A stretch of 64,000 bases of DNA from Limnoperna fortunei (taxonomy: Eukaryota; Mollusca; Bivalvia; Mytilida; Modiolidae), in contig OX104112.1 in the NCBI GenBank assembly GCA_944474755.1, positions 68,310,433 to 68,374,432 of the forward strand. Direction: 5' to 3'. Numbering within the stretch: the first letter of the stretch is position 1; each line of letters begins with the position of its first letter. The position numbers and the translations under genes are program-made. The notes below the pieces were generated by a model. That model was not told where the DNA came from. It ran no database searches and saw only the letters and a list, made by a program, of their open reading frames with translations. This document shows, one piece after another, positions 10,100 through 23,072 of this stretch.

Positions 10100-12290
10100 C
10101 AAGCTTGTTAGTACAGTTTTTATTTCCCTGTGATACTGGCTTTTGTATGAATTCTGGTATTTAATACAAGCACTGACATCATTGTGTTGTTAATGTACAA
10201 CTAGGCTGTTACTGTTAGATTATTGGGATAAATCTTGATTTCACATAATTTTTTTAGGGGTTAAAAGGGGGGCAAATAATTTTAGTTTATATCTTCAGAT
10301 TCATTGAAATTATTAGAAACCAGGAAAATGTCAGAAATGTACTGCTAATTAAATAATTATAAGTTTGAAAATTTGCATAATTTCTTAAATCTATTTTCTG
10401 TTACCTTTAATAATGAATAGGTTAGCATAGTGTTAATCTATGATATTTACTGGTTTTACATATTGAAGCTAATATCACTGAAGGTTCTATAGCAGATATT
10501 TTTCAAAAAGACCTAATTTTGAAAAGTTTCCTATTATTTCCAAACAGACTCTGTTTTATGGATCAGAAAGCTTAATGGACATGTGTATTGAATTCCATCC
10601 ATTTCAAATGATAAACCATTATTCAAAGTTTATATCAGGTTTTTTCCCAGTGCAACACAAAATAAGATGATTTTACTATTATTCATAGGAAGTGAAACAA
10701 GTTAACATATTTAAAGAAAACTAATTTATCATAAAACAAAATATGATTTTGTTCAATGTAAAATTTAAATAATAATGATTCTTGTTAACAACTTTCATCA
10801 GTATTTTTCTCAGTGTATGAATCTCTATCATCTTGCATATAATAAAATTTTTGTTTTGTTTTCTTTCCCTTCAGTCACTTTTATAATGTTTTTTTTTAAT
10901 CAGTACAAAATATAAAAATCATGTATATAACACCTGGAAGACAAGATATTGTTGTCATGGTTTGCTGTATAAATTGTAGATGGTCAGTGATTGTTTTATG
11001 AAACTTCAGTATTTCCTGCATATTGTGTCCATATCAACATATTTCTGTTATACTAACACAAGCACCACAATCTACATATTCCAGTTGGATTCTGTATACA
11101 GGGCATTTTTAAGCTTTCATTTCTTTTTTTAAATTGGTTTTAGGACATAGCTTTTGCATAATAATATTTACAATGTCGTTCATTATCAAAGTCTTTGGAG
11201 GTTTTTTTGGCTTAAAGTTTGCAGTTTGTCAATGGGATTATGTAATTTCAGTACTTTCAAATGGGCAGTTGTGTAAAGAACAATATAAAAGAGTAGATAT
11301 TAATTAAATTTCTATGTAGGATCTTAATCCAATGATGCTTCCCAGCTTGATGTATGTTTCACAACTGTTTTATGGGGGAGATGGATAATAAAATGTTAAG
11401 TGTTAGAATCAAAGAATATATTTCTATTGTGTTAAGAATTTTATTTTAAGATAAGTACTGTGTTGCATTGTATAAAATAGTGTCTCTCACTTGTAGAAGT
11501 AAACATGTTTACATAAAACTTAAAATTGGATTATTTTTGTATTGAATTAAATAAGATAATTGTTTATCAGATTGTGCTGTGTACACATAAATATCAACTG
11601 TGACAAAAAAATCGGCTGATTATATATTTATTACATTTACAGTTACTTAATTTGAAATCTAAATTTTTATTTAGTCTGTGTTTTTGAAATACATGAAAAA
11701 ATTATGTAAAAGATCTGTTTTATTATTCAATATCTATAGGTCATAGTATTAAGTGACACGTTAATGATTAGTACTAGTGTTTTCCTGGGCATTGTATTGA
11801 AATTAATAAATTGTTGTTTTTGGCATTTGACATTCCTTTGTCACTCAGTTGTGATATAACAAAAATCCTTTACTTTTATTATGTAACAGCAAATTATATT
11901 TATAGGACCTTACTAATGAATATTATGTTACAAAATAGGAAAATGGTTTGATGTGTGTGACATAACTGTCCAAGAACAATAAAGTATTGTGGTTGTTCCT
12001 CATATTGTTGTACACAAAATTCAGCGTCTTTCTTGTTGGGAATACTTGTATTGCGTGCTGACAGTTGTGTGTTTGCTTGTTGTGTGACTGATGTTTTGTT
12101 AAATGTGGTTTTTTTCAAATTTATACAAACAACATGTGCACATTCAAAGGACTTGATAACTTTTGTATAAGTACTTTATGGTTATTGTCAAGATTTCAAA
12201 GTAATTGTTTAAAAAATTAATATCTGTTGTTTTGGACTTACAAATTAAACAAAAGGTATAATGTAACATTTTAGAGAATAAAACATATTA
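10100..12290 (+). other. Probable SIK3 3' UTR and downstream sequence
   Basis: No coding signal. Candidate AATAAA poly(A) signals lie at 10841-10846, 11387-11392, 11805-11810 and 12277-12282; which is used cannot be read from sequence. No repeat structure was recognised. Confidence 0.45.
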
Positions 12291-12728
12291 TTTAATGTGC
12301 ATGCCTACCACTGTATGCTTCAAATGTGACATTATACAAGTGTTACCTCCATACAAGGTGAACATACAGATCATTTACCCAGGGTGGAATGTCTTCCTAA
12401 AGGGTGTGCCCAGGGGTGACAACCTGTCATGGGTAAACAATTTAAGTGTTCAACTTGTATGGAAGAAACAATTCATATATTATACAGAAACTACAAATAC
12501 ATATTTTAATAAAACACAGCTGATTTGTGTACCTATTAGCTGAACAAAGGAGACAAATTTCCTGTTTGAAAAGTCAGACACGTTTCAGGACAGATTTCCG
12601 GTATGACACGAGACAATAGATTGTCGACCGGTCGCCAGTTTTATTGTCCCACAGCTAACTTCAAGTTGTCAGCTTTTTTAAAAACAACCTTTTTGTCTTA
12701 TTGAAATATATATATTTATATATGTTAC

Positions 12729-12827
12729 CGCCTATTTGACAGAATGGTCTAGAGCGCTGGACATAATGCAGGCGAATGGGTGCCACAGTCTCTCAATGCT
12801 TTGAGTTCGAATCCCTGCCGAGGATAA
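12729..12827 (+). repeat. tRNA-like sequence (SINE head or tRNA pseudogene)
   Basis: GAATGGTCTAGAGCGCTGG resembles a polymerase III box A in a D-arm. GAGTTCGAATCCCTGCC resembles box B with the T-loop TTCGAATC. The 3' CTGCCGAGG could pair weakly with the 5' side. No clean anticodon arm can be drawn, so it is more likely a SINE head or decayed tRNA than a working gene. Confidence 0.5.
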
Positions 12828-13770
12828 ATATAAAATTTGACAGTATTAAAATCGAATTCTAACAGTGTTGGGCTTCATTTGTAGACGTATATAAAATGAA
12901 CATATTAAGGTATAACAATCAAATACTGTGCTATTGATATGTCAAATCTTAGTGGGGTGTTATTAATAATTCAAATGTTGTTTTAGAAGTCAAACTAATG
13001 ATTATATATTAGTTCTAAAGAAATATCTGATTCATTAGAATAAGACTTTCATAAATAATCTTGTATTGGGACCCTCATTACAAGTTTTTTGTTCTCATAA
13101 ATTGGTTTCTTATGATATAATTGTGTTATTTGATACGAGAAAGATTGGATAGTTACTGCATTTGAAATAAATAGAAATAATTGCCCATCACAAGAGATTA
13201 TACTTGTGAACGGAAAAGTTTCCATCAATGAAGCCATTAAAACCATAAGTTAAAAAAAAAATACACAGTACTTAAAACTTAACAACAGAATTGATAATTT
13301 ATTTGATAGAAAAGTATGTTATGTTTACAAGGATATTGTTATTGTTAAATTTTAACATTTTTGTGTAAATTGTTTTGATATATATATTGTTATTTTTTGT
13401 GCTTGTACAGATAAAACAAAATTCTAAAGTTGAAATATTTATTAATATCGTTGTAAGGAATTAACTTTCAATGGTTCTGATGTTGATGTGATGTGATGGT
13501 CTTGTCCTTTGAAAGCAAGATAAAAATTAATCAAAATGTTAACATTTCATGTATAGAAAACAGAAAAATGTTTTAACTTTTTTAATTAAATAAATTCACG
13601 CAACCACAAGGGAAAAAAACCGATACATTTCTGGTAAATGAGTTATAAATTTTTATACATGGAAATTATTTCTTATCTAAAACCTTAATTACCAATTGTT
13701 CAATGGTATATCAGAAGTTCAGGAGTGTCAATATCTCATTTTAGACGGTAAAAAATATGACAGAAAGGGT

Positions 13771-14807
13771 CCACAGGCACTTGGGGTCAGGATAATTTTT
13801 TTATGGAATAAAAAGCCAATAAATGAGTTTACAATGTGTATTCACTCATTTGGTAGCTAGTCTGACATGTCTCATTGTGAAATATTGACCTCAGAAAAAT
13901 AATAAACTTTTCTTTATTATATAAGAACATGGCATGAATCTTATCCAAGTTCTAAAAATAGCTCAAGTTTTATTTACTGGAACATACTGTTCCAAGTGTC
14001 CAGTCAGGAATGAGCTATGTCTGTTTAATATTCTCTTGATAACTACCACTTAACTTCACTATGTTACATCATATTTCATTAAAATTTTGTGTTTTCTTCT
14101 ATCCAAGCGAACAACAATTTTTATCGGGATGGAAGTTACTGCAAACATTTGAGTGGAGATAATTTCCCGTACTTACAGGGTTCCTGATATGACTGCTTTA
14201 CATGTAAAGTCTTAGTGGGTACCGTATGCGATTAATTTGGCGCGAAATTTAAAACAAAAGAGAAATAAGTCTTTATTATAAAACCAATATAACGTATGGA
14301 TAATCGATGCCAGAATGTAAACAGGATTTCATATATTGAAACAAGAGTATAATTACATGGTAAGATGCTCAAATTTTAACAGTGAATGTAAATTTACTCT
14401 GCAAAATTATCTGCCCCTTAATGTTTGAAGTGACTTCTGTCCCAATAAAAATTGTTGTTCGCTTGGATAGAAGAAAACACAAAATTTTAATGAAATACGA
14501 TGTAACATAGTGAAGTTAAGTGGTAGTTATCGAGAGAATATTAAACAGACATAGCTCATTCCTGACTGGACACTTTTAAATAAAACGTGGGGATTCCAGT
14601 AAATAAAACTTGAGCTATTTTTAGAACTTGGATAAGATTCATGCCTTGTTCTTATATAATAAAGAAAAATTTATTATTTTTTCTGAGGTCAATATTTCAC
14701 AATGAGACATGTCAGGCTAGTTACCAAATGAGTGAATACACATTGTAAACTAATTTATTGGCTTTTTATTCCATAAAAAAAAATTATCCTGACCCCAAAT
14801 GCCTGTG
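13771..14807. mobile_element. Long inverted repeat: arms of about 400 bp, spacer of about 230 bp
   Basis: The left arm (about 13771-14170) starts CCACAGGCACTTGGGGTCAG. The right arm (about 14395-14807) ends CTGACCCCAAATGCCTGTG, its reverse complement. The arms are nearly identical over most of their length (for example TCTTCTATCCAAGCGAACAA against TTGTTCGCTTGGATAGAAGA). One patch near 13980 and 14590 is replaced. No ORF in the spacer, no clear target duplication. Probably a foldback-type non-autonomous transposon. Confidence 0.9.
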
Positions 14808-17800
14808 AAAGGGTCAGTACATTGATATAGTTTTACTAATCAAATTTCTATGAATGTTAAAATAAAGTTTCTTATGGCTAAAACAGAAGATTTAGTTGAA
14901 ATTTGTTTTTTGGAATTACTAGACAAAATGAAGAAACCATTTTCATTGTCTTTATAATGTTTACTTATTTGTGTAGAATTGCATGTAGTCATTTTTACTA
15001 CATCTATTGTGGTGTATGATGGCCGTTTGATTTTAGATATGTTTGCTCTGTGTAGGGGGGGAGGGGTTTTCTCCCTTACTTGAGAATAGTCATTAAATAA
15101 ATTGAGAGTTTACATCAACAAACAGAACCAGGTTGAATCTGAGCAAAAATTGTATGCAGTGCATTTAAAGTGAATACTATTTTGCAGTGGTGCAATTCGT
15201 TTGTTTGTTTTTATATGATAATTTTTATATATTATAAGTGATGTATAATATAAGATGTTTGAATGTGTGTGTCACCCAAGGTGATGTTGTATGGTTGGTT
15301 ATTGGCAATATTTTTCTTACTGATAACATTAAATGTAAAAACATAATGTTTTTGTTGTTTTCATTAAACCATTGTGATATGTCAGCTTTAATCACTCAGC
15401 ATTTATAAAGTTTTCAAAGGATTTACAGCCTTTCACATTTAAGAGAGGAAACCTTTTCACTTTCCTTTTCACTTTTGGTTTTGTTTACCTCACATGTAAG
15501 GGTGAATGTTTGACTGCAATCGTGTCTATCCATCAGTTCTTTTCACAAAAGTCATAAGTTTAAAATACATCGTAAATGCTGACAGCTCAGTGCCCTTGGA
15601 TCTTCCAACACTTATGATTATTTTACACTTACAAGTTTTTGTCAAAATTACTGCAGAAAGGCAAGAAAACTGGTCTGCTTGTAGTAGTGGAATTGTTAAC
15701 AGTTGTTTAAGCTTTCAACTTTTCACATCATTGATTTTTATTCTGAAAATCTGAGTTGACAAGTAAAATGAAGTGTATTATTGTCTGCAACTAAAAATGA
15801 GTAAGAAGTACCTATTGGGGACTGTCTTAATTGTCTAAGCAATGATTACAAAAATTTATCAAGTTGACTGGGCTTGTTCAGTGTTACTGGCATGGAAGTA
15901 TTGTAGCCTCATGTATGTGAGATCATGGTTGACATTAAATTGTTACATTCTAACCGATTAAAGAATCTTGCATTAAAAATATGTGAGTAGGGTACATATA
16001 TGGCAATCAAAATGTGTTAAAAATAAAATGTTTGAAACCGATATTTTCCATATAATATATATAATCCATTGAATAAATCTGAAATTCTACTCGCTGGACG
16101 TAAAGCAAACGTTAAATCAAACAATTTCAATATGTTGCGTAGATATGTAATTATATGTCAAGATGATGATGGTTAAATGTTTTATATTTGATATAGAAAA
16201 ATGTATGTTAAAAGTTAATGAATATATATGTGATGTTTTAATTTATATATGTTCGATATTGAAAAATATATGTGCAATGTTGAATACAAATAAATTTCTT
16301 ATTTAAAGACCTGATATCTATATTGTTGTTTTTACTTCAATGGCTGTTTTCAAATTTTGAAAATATTTTATTTTATATGACTAAAATAATGTCACTGGCG
16401 ATTAATAATGGGGATATTATATACTATAATGTCCCTGTCATTAATAGCCAAGTTATTTTGCACACAAAAATATTTTTTATATCGATATGTCCCAAACAAG
16501 GTTTTAGAGGAGACATGTATGTTTTATCGGCTTTCCTAGTATTATTGTTATTATTCCTTTTTCTTTCTGTTCTATCTTGTCTGCTAGTTTTCTAAGAGAT
16601 ACCATGTTTGTTCCACATAAAACTTTGTGAGCCTGAAATTGTGCAATCAGCTTTTAAAATTTTCAACTTAATTGGTGCTTAGTCTAATGACATTTGAGTT
16701 GGCATTCCAACACAGTTATTTCTAGTCTGGATTTTTATTCTGAATATGGTCAGTTGGTTGACTGAACTGTCCTCAAATTTAGGAGGGGGTCGGGGCGGTG
16801 GCCACAAATGTAATTACTGAACGTGTGAAAACAGTAACAAGGGGAGTGTTTGCTGTTTTTATTGTATTTTTCACTTGTTGATCTTTACAGTGTAACAGCA
16901 TTTGTTCAAAATACATTCAGTGGAGGCGGCCATGTTTTAAAGTAGCTCTAGTCAGTAGGCGTGGTCATGCCTAGTGCTTTATGTCTCGCCATGATTAATA
17001 TCTTTATACACAAAAACATAAATATTCAAAAATTGAACTTTGATTTTTACTTTTAAAACATCCAATATATGTTTGTCACATTATATATTAATAATGTGTA
17101 TTTATTAACTGAAAGATATATGTATGTGTTTTAACCACAGAATCTACATCGAACATATATAATAACAAACTGAATATATATATTTATATTTAATATACAA
17201 GTATTATTGTGAAATGCATAGAGATAAAAAATGTATCTAACTGTAAATTATTACATCTTTTTGGTAGCACGGTATAAAGGACTAATAATGCAAGTCTCGC
17301 ACTCTCCACGCATTGATATATGTATAAAAAAGCAAACTTTTGTTTTCACAGTTTAATGTTTGGAGTACTTTTCTCGCTTTTTGCAGAGCAACCTTTTCCT
17401 AAGGAAAAACAAGGAAATTGCTGCGGATATCGTGTACCAGTCGACTTGCGATTGTGAAATTAGTTCATATTCTGGGAACCTTTTAATTACATGAAACTGT
17501 ACTGTATTAATCTTGAACAGCTATACTATGCATCCCTTCTTATTGTTATTTACTGTAACTGATAACTTTGTTTACGATCGTTATCCGATAGTCTATGTTC
17601 ATCCGCGGAATATAAACTTGTCATGCTTCAGTTGATGGATTTGACAGTCTTCCGTGTGGTCGTCGTTTCATACAAAACTGTTTTTATTCCTTAAGTATTT
17701 AATTCAGTGAATCTTTACACAAATGAACCATTTGTGTAAATTGCATTTTCTAATATTAGATGATACAAGAAAAACAGAAAACACCTTTTTTCAGTTATTT

Positions 17801-18174
17801 CTTTACACATTTGATTGTTTCGTACAGTGACAGTGCGAACAGAAATCAAAACAACGCAATCTATGAACAAATGGTTGGGAAGAAACGGCTCGGCGAAGTT
17901 TTTCGTAAAATAAATAGTTACATATAAGACTTTGTAATTGATAACTTTCATAACTGAGACTTTCTATATATTTATCTGTATATGTAAAGAATATGTATTT
18001 AGAATGAATGGAATCAGTGTATTCTAGACGAAAAATAAAATGATTAAATCCGATAACATAAAACTACGTTAATAATTCATCGATAATTGTTCAATCAGAA
18101 TATTTATAGCATAATAGAAATATTTCTGATTGTTTAAAACGGATAAAACAATGTCGTGTTAACAGAGAAAACAA
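14808..18174. other. Intergenic region without recognisable genes
   Basis: AT-rich sequence with scattered short frames that look like chance. A SINE/LINE-type tail fragment (CTCGCTGGACGTAAAGCAAA) lies at about 16090-16125. Nothing else could be assigned. Confidence 0.6.
16070..16125 (+). mobile_element. 3'-tail fragment of a LINE/SINE
   Basis: CTGAAATTCTACTCGCTGGA followed by CGTAAAGCAAACGTTAAATC matches the tail at 33775-33846, which ends in (AATC)n, and resembles the - strand LINE end at 52740-52800. Confidence 0.5.
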
Positions 18175-18179
18175 TAAGT

Positions 18180-18468
18180 CAGGGGCGTAGCTGACCTTTG
18201 TGCCATGTGCAAGCAAATTTAATTAGGCGAGTAGTCTGGGAACCGCCTTAGGAAGCTCCTGCATTTTTGGGGTTTAATCTATACATAAACGAACGTTTTT
18301 TTTTACCTTTTTCATGTAACATTATGCTTAACAAATGTATCTCATATAAAACAAAGATTTTTTGTCTAATTCAAAGATACTATACACCAATTTTTCAGGA
18401 TTTAAATTTTTGTTGACAATCTGATGTCCAAGCAAACGATTTTTGCTTGTATGGGAGCTACGCGCCTG
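18180..18468. mobile_element. MITE with CAGGGGCGTAGCT ends
   Basis: Starts CAGGGGCGTAGCT and ends AGCTACGCGCCTG, a 13-bp inverted repeat with one mismatch, flanked by TAAGT on both sides (18175-18179, 18469-18473). Length 289 bp, no ORF. CAGGGGCGTAGC resembles hAT termini, but hAT elements normally make 8-bp duplications, so the superfamily is uncertain. Confidence 0.7.
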
Positions 18469-18818
18469 TAAGTATAGAATATATCACGACTTAGTATTTA
18501 AATCTTAAACTGAAAGAAAACTTTATCTATAAAAAAGAACATATCAGATTAACGTACATTGTATCTTATTTCATTTATCATTGATTTTTTTGATAGCATG
18601 GTGTTTCCAGGGCAGTGTCTATGAATTACGAGACATCTTGTAATATAACCTTCAAATTAAGTGTAAACAATATTTTATTGAATAAATGTACTACTACGTC
18701 ACAAAATTTGACAATTTAAGCTTAAGTGATTATAATCAAACATAAGGCAGGGTTCTCATTTAATGCTTTCAATCTTTCCAGCAGTGCAGTCTGCACTTTG
18801 ATATAATGATGGGGAAAA

Positions 18819-19322
18819 AAAGGGGGGGGGGGGGGGCAAGATCTTTTCTGTTAACGTGTTTTGGGCATTTTTACACGTCATCTTACCGTTTCTTTAACTA
18901 AAGCAACGGTTAACTGTTTTTTTAACCATTAGCTGTTATCTGTTTTCTTAAAAATTGACATTGTTGTTAACAGTTTTAATGCAAATAAAAACCCTGTTTG
19001 CTGTTAATAGCCAGGACACAGTTAACTGTTTTACATATTTTTTTCTTTGTTATCTGTAAATTCATTTTTTGATCCCTTTTTCATGTAATTCAGTCTTCCG
19101 ATAAACACATAAGATCAAATACTAGTTACTACAGAAAAACTTATTATTGTATGCATTTTCTCGCTGTATTGCCTTTCGATAAGATTCGGTTATCTGTTAT
19201 AGCATTTTTTGAACTCGTCTGTTTTCTCATGTAAATTGCTATTACCTGTTATCATTATTTGAAATTTGCTGTTTTGGGAAAAAAATTGTTAACCTGTAAT
19301 GGACCCTTCTTGCCCCCACCCC
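18819..19322 (+). mobile_element. MITE built of TTAACTGTT/TTATCTGTT motifs, copy 1
   Basis: Begins in a G-run then GGGGGCAAGATCTTTTC and ends CCTTCTTGCCCCCACCCC, so the ends are inverted G/C-rich repeats. The inside repeats GTTAACTGTT, GTTATCTGTT and CTGTTTTCT many times. A second copy in opposite orientation lies at 40527-40857. No coding capacity. Confidence 0.8.
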
Positions 19323-19807
19323 TAGATATACACCTTAACAGAAAAAAACCCGAGTTCTATGTAACCAACTATGCTCGAAGTTCAACTATATTAATGACAA
19401 GAACAAGTTAAAAAGCAATAAATAAGTTGGGGAAAGAGAGTGGCCTAATATGCAAAGCATTATATTTAGACTAACACTGTAAAATATGGAAAATTTAGCA
19501 GTTTATTTTTTGAGATTTATTTATATATTTGCTACCTACTTCCTTGGGCCATAGGTTGTCTACTAACTTTCTATAGTGAAAAGGAACCCACTGTCAATTC
19601 AATGTTGGCTTTTGAAAGCTGCTACACCACGTTTGATAAATTTTAACGTGAAAAATATAAGCTTTGAGAATTAACAGAACTCTGAAGTCCGTAGTGAGAA
19701 GTTTGAATTCTGAAGTCTAAGCTATGAACTTAGAAGTATGAAACGAAAAGTTATATGAAGTCAGAAGTCTTAAGTATGAAGATACCTCGCGCTTTCTGTA
19801 GTGTAGC

Positions 19808-20008
19808 GACAGTTTGATAATCGTATTGCGACGATTCTTGTGTTATGTTGAGCAATGAAAGTCATTGAAGATCTTCAATTGTCCCTGGAAAATCGCGTTA
19901 AATGCAGATTGAAGTAAATTCGATTTTCCAGGGACAACTGAAAATCTTCAATAACTTTCATTGCTCAACATAACACAAGAATCGTCGCAATACGATTATC
20001 AAACTGTC
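19808..20008. mobile_element. Foldback hairpin element: 88-bp arms, 25-bp loop
   Basis: The left arm (19808-19895) starts GACAGTTTGATAATCGTATT. The right arm (19921-20008) ends AATACGATTATCAAACTGTC. The arms match almost perfectly; the main differences are a few bases near GAAGATCTTCAATTG and CAACTGAAAATCTTC. A nearly complete palindrome of 201 bp with no ORF. Confidence 0.92.
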
Positions 20009-22700
20009 ATTTAAGCTCTCTAATAGAAATACACCCCTTTTAGATTTTCTTTAGTTTTAAAATTTGTTTACGTCTATATCCACATTACATCTGTGGTGCC
20101 CAGTTTGACTGGTGTATGAGAAGTATTCGCAGGATAGACTTGTTACAAAGCCTTTGACAAACATCCATCAAAGGTACAATTTTCTCGCTCTTCCATAAAC
20201 AAAACTGTTAAACGGGGAAATATTTGGTTTATTGCCTTGTTCTGTTTGGTTCTTTAAACTCGACAGTGTGCGTCCCTGGGTGGGAATGGGGAAGGCGCCA
20301 GGCATTTTAGAAATGGATCCATGCACTTTTAAAAATCCATGTGGCAAAAGAGGAAGCATCTGGTAGGAGCTAAAACGGCTAAATTGTACGACCCCATGTC
20401 TAAATTACATCCTATTCCTCAATGTATTACTTTGTTGTTAACGTATTCTTGTCCTAAATAGTGGCAATACTTGTCATGTCGTAGGCAACCATTCAATAAA
20501 AAATCAAACCAGATACTACTCAAGTTCATTTACAAGATCTGTTCAGTCTATCATTGGTTTCACAACACTTGGTTTTGCAGATATAACTATAGAGACAGCT
20601 GCCAATACACATACAACATTGTAAATATTTATTCACAATATTTACAAACCATTTGATAACACATTTCATATAGTTTATTTTTATACCTTTATATTTAAGA
20701 AAGGTCAACTTAGCAATCTGGAAAAAAAACACCAGAGTAACAAACACTTGTTTGGTAAGGAGTATTTAAGAACAAGAACACACTATGTTTTGTTATAGAC
20801 AAAGTTTTAAATTGTAGAGATATGTCAGAATCAAGCAACTGTACTGTTCAATTGTTGATATTCATCTAAATCCTGCTAGGACAGTTAATAATTTTTTTGT
20901 CGGCACAATCCCTGTTTGGGGTTACCTAAATGTACCAATCAATCCAGTAACTACTAGTACGGTTGGTCTTAGTTATAAATTGGATAAAAAATGATTTTAT
21001 CCCCAATTCTGTATAATTAAGCTCAACAAAGTTACCTTTTCATTCTAATAAAACTATGTAACTATATATTCAACATTTTATTCTGCAACAATTCATTGCA
21101 TGATAAACTTATTTGCCATAATTTTGTGCATCAACAATAATATTTGAGATTTATTGGGGCTTACAACCCCCTCTAAAGCAACACAACAAATCATGATTAT
21201 CAATGTTTCTGTTGATTCTATAAGAATCATAATGATTTCTACAATGCAACAATAATGATATATATCTTTTTATCAGTCCAATTCTGAGAGTTATAAATCC
21301 ACCATGATTATTTTACCGAGTCTTATCACTAAAACAGGAACAAATATTTAAGCTACTCAAAATAACATTATTTGCTTTACTATTAATGTCTGAAATTAAC
21401 CATGTTAAACCTTTTCCAGATAAGATTAATTTCCATCAATGATATAACAAAAATTATCTTCAGAAAAATTAATTGAATCCAAGTATTTTGCACGGTCTTT
21501 GTGATAAAGAAAGTCAACAGAACAAGGAAGTTAAATACCCAGAAAATATAATTTAACACTAGTCAAGGTTAAAAGTAAAAAAGTAGTACTACAAAAACCA
21601 TATAAGTTATTAAGAAACTAATAAAACATTCAACCGTTCATCTAATAAAATGCACCAATGATTACCATAAATATAATAATGGTACCACAACAAATAATTA
21701 ACATCATCAACAATCTCATATACAGTAGCAGAAATAATGGAATACCATGACAACTAACAATAACTCTATTCATAATATTTCACAACTATATTATGTTAAT
21801 TTGCTTGTTTAGAATTACCTATGAAGTATACATACATTTTCTTAATACATGTACATGAATTTAATATAAATTGTTAAATCCCAATCATGGCAATGATATG
21901 GGTGTACAATTCGATTATCTGGCCATTGAACCTCAGAGTATCAAAGAATTTATATATTTTTAAACTCTTTTTAAATACCAGACAACTGCCACACAAAAAA
22001 TTGTCAATTTATTTGTCTCTCAATTCTTCTCCCTTAGAAATGGACAAATGAGTCAGATAGATTTGTAAAAAAAATCATTCCATATATACTGTCAACTTTG
22101 GACAGTAATCCAACCAAATTGATTAAAAACTGTTCAAAAATGAATAAAATGTATTCAGATAAAATAATGAAATGTACAACTATACATGTACAATATGTAT
22201 GTATCAAGACCTTTAACTAAAAGCTGCATATGTATTACATAAATAAATGTTCCACTGAAAACTATTTAAATTGTTTAAGAAAGATAGGACTGAATAAACT
22301 GATCCATTATATAGCAGAGAAAACCTTGTTGTTACAATATGCCTGTTATATTTTAGTACAACCCTGTTTTCAAACTGGCAGACGACAGATAAAACAATTC
22401 TCCATTATAACCCATGTTATTGTTTTTTAACAAACATGAACACTATAACAGGTATCAAAATGAATTAAAATACAAAATTAAGTAATGTTTTTGATTCATA
22501 AATGATAAATAACACAAGATATACATATATCAAACTAATACAACAAAAATCCAATTTTCCATAGCATGGAATGACTATAATTAAATTAAAAAAATAAATT
22601 TAACAAAACTACAAAAATACATGAAATGTTGATGAAGTGATGAAGTCTTGTAAATCATGACTAGAAAATCTGGCATGACACTTGGAACATATAAAAGAAA
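20009..22700. other. Intergenic region
   Basis: AT-rich, no gene recognised on either strand. Several short frames here have neither splice context nor recognisable composition. Confidence 0.55.
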
Positions 22701-22701
22701 C

Positions 22702-23072
22702 CATCCCAACTGATAGCCCTGTAAAGCCACCAACCCAAAGCCACCATCACACTGATAGCCATGTAAAGCCACCATCCCACTGATAGACCTTTAAAGCCAC
22801 CGTCCCACTGATAGCCCTGTAAAGCCACCTGTCCAACTGATAGACCTGTAAAGCCACCATCACACTGATAGCCATGTAAAGCCACCATCCCACTGATAGC
22901 CCTTTAAAGCCACCGTCCCACTGATAGCCCTGTAAAGCCACCAACCCAACTGATAGACATGTAAAGCTACCATCACAATGATAGCCATGTACATGTAAAG
23001 CCACCATCCCACTGACAGCTCTGTAAAGCCACCATCACACAGATAGCCATGTAAAGCCACCAACCCAACTGG
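22702..23072 (-). repeat. 28/29-bp minisatellite with four-unit higher-order structure
   Basis: About 13 units of the type CCACCATCCCACTGATAGCC followed by ATGTAAAG. Units recur in a fixed order of four variants (CATCACAC, CATCCCAC, CGTCCCAC, then a CCAAC-type 29-mer), giving a period of about 113 bp. Because 28 and 29 are not multiples of 3, all - strand frames stay open and give Trp/Gly-rich phantom peptides. It lies about 1.4 kb beyond the SIK2 stop and may be in its 3' UTR. Confidence 0.93.

Noticed and set aside
12729..12827. Functional tRNA gene
   Set aside because: Box A and box B are recognisable but a proper cloverleaf and anticodon cannot be drawn.
16323..16595. 90-codon frame ending in a hydrophobic stretch
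   Set aside because: T-rich DNA gives Leu/Phe runs by chance; no promoter, splice or similarity evidence.
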